A stretch of 36,637 bases of DNA from CANKHA01 sp034668785 (GTDB lineage Bacteria > Pseudomonadota > Alphaproteobacteria > Rhizobiales > Xanthobacteraceae): NCBI GenBank assembly GCA_034668785.1, contig JAXDOS010000001.1:1-36637 (forward strand), read 5' to 3'. Made by a program: the position numbers and the translations under genes. Shown here piece after piece: positions 32,952 through 36,637 of this stretch (position 1 is its first letter; every line of letters begins with the position of its first letter). The notes beneath the pieces are model-generated. The model had not been told where the DNA came from. It was given only the letters and a program-made list of their open reading frames with translations, and searched no databases.

Positions 32952-33430
32952 TGAAGGGTCATCTCCGTCCAGAATTCTGCGGGTGCTTCGATCTGGTCTC
33001 GATGTTTCGACAGATACCTAAAAAGCCGAAGGTGTAGATCGTCAAGTTCATCGTATAGCTTGCGTTCAAGCTCCCCGATCCGGCGCTTAATTTCGTCCGG
33101 CATTGAATTAATCGCCATCAAAAAATTAGGCTCATCTCCCCAAGGCGTCCCTGGACCAGCCACCGCGATAGCGGATTCAAGTATGTCAGCGGCTCGATGC
33201 GCATCGATGGATCGCAATACCTCTGTCATCGGCTTTGCGTGTTCACGGCTCGAATTGTGAAAGTATTGGGTAAATCCGCCATTATAAACCTCGTTCGCCA
33301 ATTCCCACGTTCCGATAAGCGCCTGCTCCGCCGACTTCAATTCATCAAACGCCGCCAACTCAATATACAAATGTTGGCTGGTGACTAATTCATTTAATTT
33401 CGAGGCGATCGGGTCGGATTCGTATGGCAT
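32948..33430 (-). CDS. DUF4375/DMP19-like protein inside the urease operon
   Basis: A 160-residue soluble protein with a DUF4375-like core: ELANEVYNGGFTQYFHNSS (residues about 43-61), a following helix with TEVLRSIDAHRAADILESA, and a charged C-terminal region. Members of this family are small acidic proteins, sometimes neighbours of toxin-immunity genes, with no settled biochemical role. It lies between ureA and ureB, ends in an ATGA overlap with ureB and starts 86 bases after the ureA stop. Its G+C content is lower than in ureA/ureB. Its part in urease assembly, if any, is unknown. Confidence 0.78.
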   Translation of the reverse strand: MPYESDPIASKLNELVTSQHLYIELAAFDELKSAEQALIGTWELANEVYNGGFTQYFHNSSREHAKPMTEVLRSIDAHRAADILESAIAVAGPGTPWGDEPNFLMAINSMPDEIKRRIGELERKLYDELDDLHLRLFRYLSKHRDQIEAPAEFWTEMTLQ

Positions 33431-33516
33431 CGAAGTCTCACATCCTCTGCCTTTGAATTGCGCCTACGCGGCGCAACGCCCGCGAAATGAGACAAACGTT
33501 TTCATTGCAGACTCCC

Positions 33517-33819
33517 TCATCGTATCGGTTCATGCACTGTCACCAGTTTTGTCCCATCCGGGAAGGTCGCCTCGACCTGGATGTCGTGGATCATCTCTGC
33601 GATGCCGTCCATCACCTGCGCGCGCGTGAGCACATGGGCGCCGGACTGCATCAGCTCCGCCACGGTGCGACCGTCGCGCGCGCCTTCGAGAATGAAATCG
33701 CTGATCAGCGCCACCGATTCCGGATGATTGAGCTTGACGCCGCGTTCCAGACGCCGGCGCGCGACGATCGCGGCCATGGCGATCAGGAGCTTGTCTTTTT
33801 CCCGCGGCGTAAGATTCAT
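33517..33819 (-). CDS. ureA: Urease gamma subunit
   Basis: A 100-residue structural subunit: MNLTPREKDKLLIAMAA at the start, RGVKLNHPESVALISDFILE, and the C-terminal VEATFPDGTKLVTVHEPI are diagnostic. It is a separate gene from ureB, unlike the fused form of Helicobacter. It lies 10 bases after the ureD stop and is separated from ureB by the DUF4375-like gene. Confidence 0.97.
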   Translation of the reverse strand: MNLTPREKDKLLIAMAAIVARRRLERGVKLNHPESVALISDFILEGARDGRTVAELMQSGAHVLTRAQVMDGIAEMIHDIQVEATFPDGTKLVTVHEPIR

Positions 33820-33829
33820 AGTCGTTCCG

Positions 33830-34663
33830 TCAATTCAGCCACGGCCGCGGCAGCGAAGCACCGAGCGCCGTCACTGCGAGCGCGAGGTCGTGACGCAGCG
33901 TCGCGCCATCCTCCGCGACCAGCCGCGCCACGGCAAGGCCAGTCCAGGCCGACACGCCCAGTTCCGAACGAAAGCTCCCGGCGGTTGCCCGCAAACCGGA
34001 GACCTCGGCGTCACCGGCCGGGCTCATGAATATCGTCGCCACAGCGACGCCGGCGCCCGCGACCGCCCTTTCCTGAAGCTTGGCGGCAATCGCGCCATCG
34101 AGTTTCAGCGTTTCCGCAAAGATCAGCTTGCCGTCGCGACGCACGCGCCAGCGGTCCGTCAGGCTGCCGGTCTGCATTGCTTCGCCGCTGGCAGCGCGGC
34201 CAAATATCAACGCTTCGGCTAACGTAACCTTCGCGTCGGTCGCCAAATCGATCTCGATGTCGCGGCGAAGGCGCGCCTGATCGAACAGGATCGTCTCTTG
34301 CGGCAGCCAAAGCAGGCTGCCCTCTCTGTCCACTTTCAAACGGACACTGACCTCCGCGTCCGCGCCGAGCGACCGATAGATTTTTTCCGCCGCCGCGGTG
34401 CTGACGACCAGGCGGGCGCCCGTCCCCACTGAAATATCCAGATCGAAGCGATCGCCGCCGGTGATGCCGCCGGCGCTGTTGACCAGCACGGCTTCAAGCT
34501 CGCTGGAGGTCCGGTGCAGAAATCGTACGCGCAGCGAACCTTGCTCGTCCACGCGGGTCCGGCCGGTCGTCCCGCGCAGGGCGGCGACCGCAAACGCGAC
34601 CCGTCCGATGGCGCGGTTGGCGGCGAACACATCGCTTTGCTCTCGCGCCGTCGCGCCGCTCAC
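33830..34663 (-). CDS. ureD: Urease accessory protein UreD
   Basis: A 277-residue scaffold that binds apo-urease and recruits UreF and UreG for nickel insertion. NSAGGITGGDRFDLDISV, TAAAEKIYRS, LWLPQETILFDQARLRR and EALIFGRAASGE are family landmarks. GTG 34663 is preferred because AGGAGG stands 5 bases upstream; the longer frame's GTG at 34669 overlaps that ribosome site. It follows urtE by 36 bases and is the first of the ure genes. Confidence 0.94.
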   Translation of the reverse strand: MSGATAREQSDVFAANRAIGRVAFAVAALRGTTGRTRVDEQGSLRVRFLHRTSSELEAVLVNSAGGITGGDRFDLDISVGTGARLVVSTAAAEKIYRSLGADAEVSVRLKVDREGSLLWLPQETILFDQARLRRDIEIDLATDAKVTLAEALIFGRAASGEAMQTGSLTDRWRVRRDGKLIFAETLKLDGAIAAKLQERAVAGAGVAVATIFMSPAGDAEVSGLRATAGSFRSELGVSAWTGLAVARLVAEDGATLRHDLALAVTALGASLPRPWLN

Positions 34664-34699
34664 GCGCACCTCCTGTTCAGGCAGAATCCCGTGTGGCTG

Positions 34700-35395
34700 T
34701 TATATCGCCAAGGCGCGCTGCAACGCACCTTCTTCCAGGGTATCGCGGGTAGCCGAATAGACAATAGCGCCGCGTTCCATGACGACAAACTGATCGCCTA
34801 GCTCACGGGCGAAATCGAGATATTGCTCGACCAGCACGATGGCGATCTGCCCGAGCCCGCGAAGATAGGAAATGGCGCGGCCGATATCCTTGATGATCGA
34901 GGGCTGAATCCCCTCGGTCGGTTCGTCAAGCAGCATCAGCCGCGGGCGCATGATCATGGCGCGCGCAATGGCGAGTTGCTGCTGTTGTCCGCCGGAGAGA
35001 TCGCCGCCGCGCCGCCCGAGCATGTCCTTGAGCACGGGGAACAGCGTGAACACCTCGCCGGGAATGACACGTTCCGAGCGCTTGAGGGGCGCAAAGCCGG
35101 TCTCTAGATTCTCCTGCACCGTCAGCAGCGGGAAAATCTCACGCCCTTGCGGCACATAAGCGATGCCGCGCCGCGCCCGCTCCACGGGCGACAGCTTGGT
35201 GATGTCGGCGCCTTCCCAGAGGATGCTGCCGGCGCTCACCGGGCGCTGGCCAACGATAGCGCGCAGCAGGCTTGTTTTGCCGACGCCGTTGCGTCCGAGA
35301 ATGCAGGTAACGGCGCCGGGCCGCGCCGTGACCGAAACGTTACGCAGCGCCCGCGCCGCGCCGTAGTAAAGATCTATGCCTTTAGCTTCGAGCAT
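34700..35395 (-). CDS. urtE: Urea ABC transporter ATP-binding protein UrtE
   Basis: A 231-residue LivF-type ATPase. Walker A GRNGVGKTS is at 34-42, signature LSGGQQQQ at 133-140 and Walker B LMLLDEP at 153-159, followed by PTEGIQPSII, typical of the UrtE group. The start has GGAGAG 7 bases upstream. Position directly before ureD, after urtD, supports urea rather than branched-chain amino acids. A palindromic repeat lies between it and urtD. Confidence 0.9.
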   Translation of the reverse strand: MLEAKGIDLYYGAARALRNVSVTARPGAVTCILGRNGVGKTSLLRAIVGQRPVSAGSILWEGADITKLSPVERARRGIAYVPQGREIFPLLTVQENLETGFAPLKRSERVIPGEVFTLFPVLKDMLGRRGGDLSGGQQQQLAIARAMIMRPRLMLLDEPTEGIQPSIIKDIGRAISYLRGLGQIAIVLVEQYLDFARELGDQFVVMERGAIVYSATRDTLEEGALQRALAI

Positions 35396-35409
35396 CGTTT
35401 AGCTCTCCA

Positions 35410-35511
35410 TCATTCCGAGGCACGCGCGCTGCGCGTGAACCCGGAATCCAGAGCAGCATGCCGTATCGCCCTGGTTTCCGGGTCCGGCGCTTCGCGCCGT
35501 CCCGGATGACA
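35410..35511. repeat. Palindromic intergenic repeat (RIME-like) between urtD and urtE
   Basis: An imperfect inverted repeat of about 100 bases. The left arm (TCATTCCGAGGCACGCGCGC... to GAACCCGGAATCCAG) and the reverse complement of the right arm (TCATCCGGGACGGCGCG... to GACCCGGAAACCAG) align over about 40 bases, and each arm contains its own small GC-rich hairpin (CGCGCGCTGCGCG; CGGCGCTTCGCGCCG). The pattern resembles short palindromic elements repeated across rhizobial genomes. Transcribed, it would fold strongly and could adjust UrtE level or RNA stability. Confidence 0.65.
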
Positions 35512-35528
35512 ATTAAGTTCAGCATCAC

Positions 35529-36281
35529 TCACCGTCCCAAATAGACTTCGATCACCCGTTCGTTCGCTGAAACCTGGTCAATCGAACCTTCAGCGATCAC
35601 CGAGCCTTCATGCAGCACCGTCACCTTGACGCCGAGTTCGCGCACAAATTTCATGTCGTGCTCGACCACCACTACCGTGCGGGTATGGTTGATTTCCTTC
35701 AGCAGTTCCGCCGTCTGCTGCGTCTCGGCATCGGTCATGCCGGCGACCGGCTCGTCGACCAGCAACAGCTTTGGATCTTGCGCCAGCAGCATGCCAATCT
35801 CCAGCCATTGCTTCTGGCCATGCGAGAGACTGCCGGCGATGCGCTCGCGGACGACGCTGAGCCGGATGGTCTTCAGGATGCCCGTCACGGCATCGTGTTC
35901 CGCGGCACTGTCGCGCCACAGCAGCGTCATTCTCGCACGTTTGTCGGCCTTCAACGCGAGCCGCAGGTTGTCCTCCACCGTGTGACTTTCGAACACGGTG
36001 GGCTTCTGAAACTTGCGGCCAATGCCAAGATTGGCGATTTCGGTTTCGTCGATGGCGGTCAGGTCATGCGCTCCGTCGAAGAAAACCTCCCCGGTGTCGG
36101 GACGGGTCTTGCCGGTGACGACATCCATCATCGTGGTCTTGCCAGCGCCATTGGGCCCGATGATCGCGCGCATCTCGCCCGGCTCGATGGTGAGCGACAG
36201 GTTGTTGAGCGCGCGGAAGCCATCGAACGAAACCGTGACGCCGTCGATGTAGAGCTGGGCGGTGGTGGTGCGCATGTCCAT
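35529..36281 (-). CDS. urtD: Urea ABC transporter ATP-binding protein UrtD
   Basis: A 250-residue LivG-type ATPase. Walker A GPNGAGKTT is at 42-50, the Q-loop at GRKFQKPTVFESHTV, the signature is the variant LSHGQKQW seen in UrtD proteins, Walker B is LLLVDEP and the switch histidine lies in VVVEHDMKF. It may begin at ATG 36281 (as given), at ATG 36275, or at GTG 36293, which overlaps the urtC stop as GTGA. Translation is coupled to urtC. Confidence 0.92.
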   Translation of the reverse strand: MDMRTTTAQLYIDGVTVSFDGFRALNNLSLTIEPGEMRAIIGPNGAGKTTMMDVVTGKTRPDTGEVFFDGAHDLTAIDETEIANLGIGRKFQKPTVFESHTVEDNLRLALKADKRARMTLLWRDSAAEHDAVTGILKTIRLSVVRERIAGSLSHGQKQWLEIGMLLAQDPKLLLVDEPVAGMTDAETQQTAELLKEINHTRTVVVVEHDMKFVRELGVKVTVLHEGSVIAEGSIDQVSANERVIEVYLGR

Positions 36282-36289
36282 GTCCGCAT

Positions 36290-36637
36290 TCACTCCGCTG
36301 GGTGTGGATTTGGTTCGGCGATGGCAGCGCCTTCTTCGGCCCGAGCGGAAGCCGCGGCAAGGCTGCCGGCGCGCCATTGCCGGAAGGTGCCGACGATGCC
36401 GTTCGGCAGGAACAATGTCACCGCAACGAAAAGGCCGCCGAGAAGGAACAGCCAATAAGGCGCCAGGTATCCGGTCGTGAATGTCGTCTTCGCATAGTTC
36501 ACCAAGACCGCGCCGATCACCGCTCCGATCAGCGTGCCGCGGCCGCCGACCGCGACCCAAATCACCGCCTCGATGGACGTGGCTGGCGTGAATTCGCTGG
36601 GATTGATGATGCCGATCTGCGGCACATAGAGCGCGCC
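36290..36637 (-). CDS. urtC: Urea ABC transporter permease UrtC, C-terminal part
   Basis: The last 115 codons of a LivM/UrtC-type permease that continues beyond the window edge. PQIGIINPSEFTPATSIEAV, VAVGGRGTLIGAVIGAVLVNY and a final hydrophobic helix pair (YWLFLLGGLFVAVTLFLPNGI) are the conserved C-terminal region of UrtC. A charged tail (ARAEEGAAIAEPNPHPAE) ends it. It precedes urtD with a 4-base overlap, supporting one urt-ure operon on the minus strand. Confidence 0.9.
   Translation of the reverse strand, partial: GALYVPQIGIINPSEFTPATSIEAVIWVAVGGRGTLIGAVIGAVLVNYAKTTFTTGYLAPYWLFLLGGLFVAVTLFLPNGIVGTFRQWRAGSLAAASARAEEGAAIAEPNPHPAE

Overview
The window is about 60-65% G+C, tightly packed, and reads as chromosome of a Hyphomicrobiales-type alphaproteobacterium (Bradyrhizobium/Xanthobacteraceae-like). 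The support for this is the urt-ure gene order, many solute-binding proteins of the NitT/TauT and tripartite tricarboxylate (TTT) families, several aromatic-catabolism families, and a palindromic intergenic repeat between urtD and urtE of the kind common in that order. The placement is an inference from gene content. No tRNA, rRNA, insertion sequence, CRISPR array or phage gene was seen.

Region 1 (1-9050): a NitT/TauT-type ABC importer (binding protein, permease, ATPase, second permease), then an extended SDR on the minus strand. Divergent from it is a plus-strand set: Rieske oxygenase alpha subunit, SnoaL/NTF2-like small protein, DapA-fold hydratase-aldolase resembling NahE/PhdJ, TetR regulator and two-domain extradiol dioxygenase. 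These families follow the order of chemistry of a naphthalene-type upper pathway (ring hydroxylation, meta cleavage, aldol cleavage). A ferredoxin/reductase and an isomerase are missing from the window.

Region 2 (9050-22800): two tandem paralogous TTT binding proteins without TctA/TctB, a 4,5-dihydroxyphthalate decarboxylase-like protein, and two molybdenum-hydroxylase sets back to back. The minus-strand set is FAD subunit, UbiD-type decarboxylase, 2Fe-2S subunit, Mo subunit. The plus-strand set is 2Fe-2S subunit, Mo subunit, NitT/TauT binding protein, XRE regulator, with no FAD subunit. A 20-bp near-palindrome lies almost exactly midway between the two divergent start codons.

Region 3 (22800-28625): a tight five-gene run encoding a PyrK-like electron-transfer subunit, a class 1B dihydroorotate dehydrogenase-like protein, a class II dihydroorotase, a TcuA-like flavoprotein and an amidase-signature enzyme. 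Linkage to TcuA and amidase rather than to other pyrimidine biosynthesis genes, and a Thr in place of the usual substrate-contacting Asn after the catalytic Cys of PyrD, suggest catabolism of a dihydroorotate-like cyclic ureide or imide. I regard this as the best candidate for an undescribed system in the window.

Region 4 (28700-36637, all minus strand): the end of a urea ABC importer (urtC partial, urtD, urtE), then ureD, ureA, a DUF4375-like gene, ureB, a small three-helix membrane protein, ureC, ureE, ureF, ureG. The two extra genes are joined to ureB by 4-bp ATGA overlaps, and the membrane-protein gene is clearly AT-richer than its neighbours. Urease and urea uptake next to a putative ureide-opening operon may be functional linkage or simple adjacency; the two clusters converge, so they are separate transcripts.
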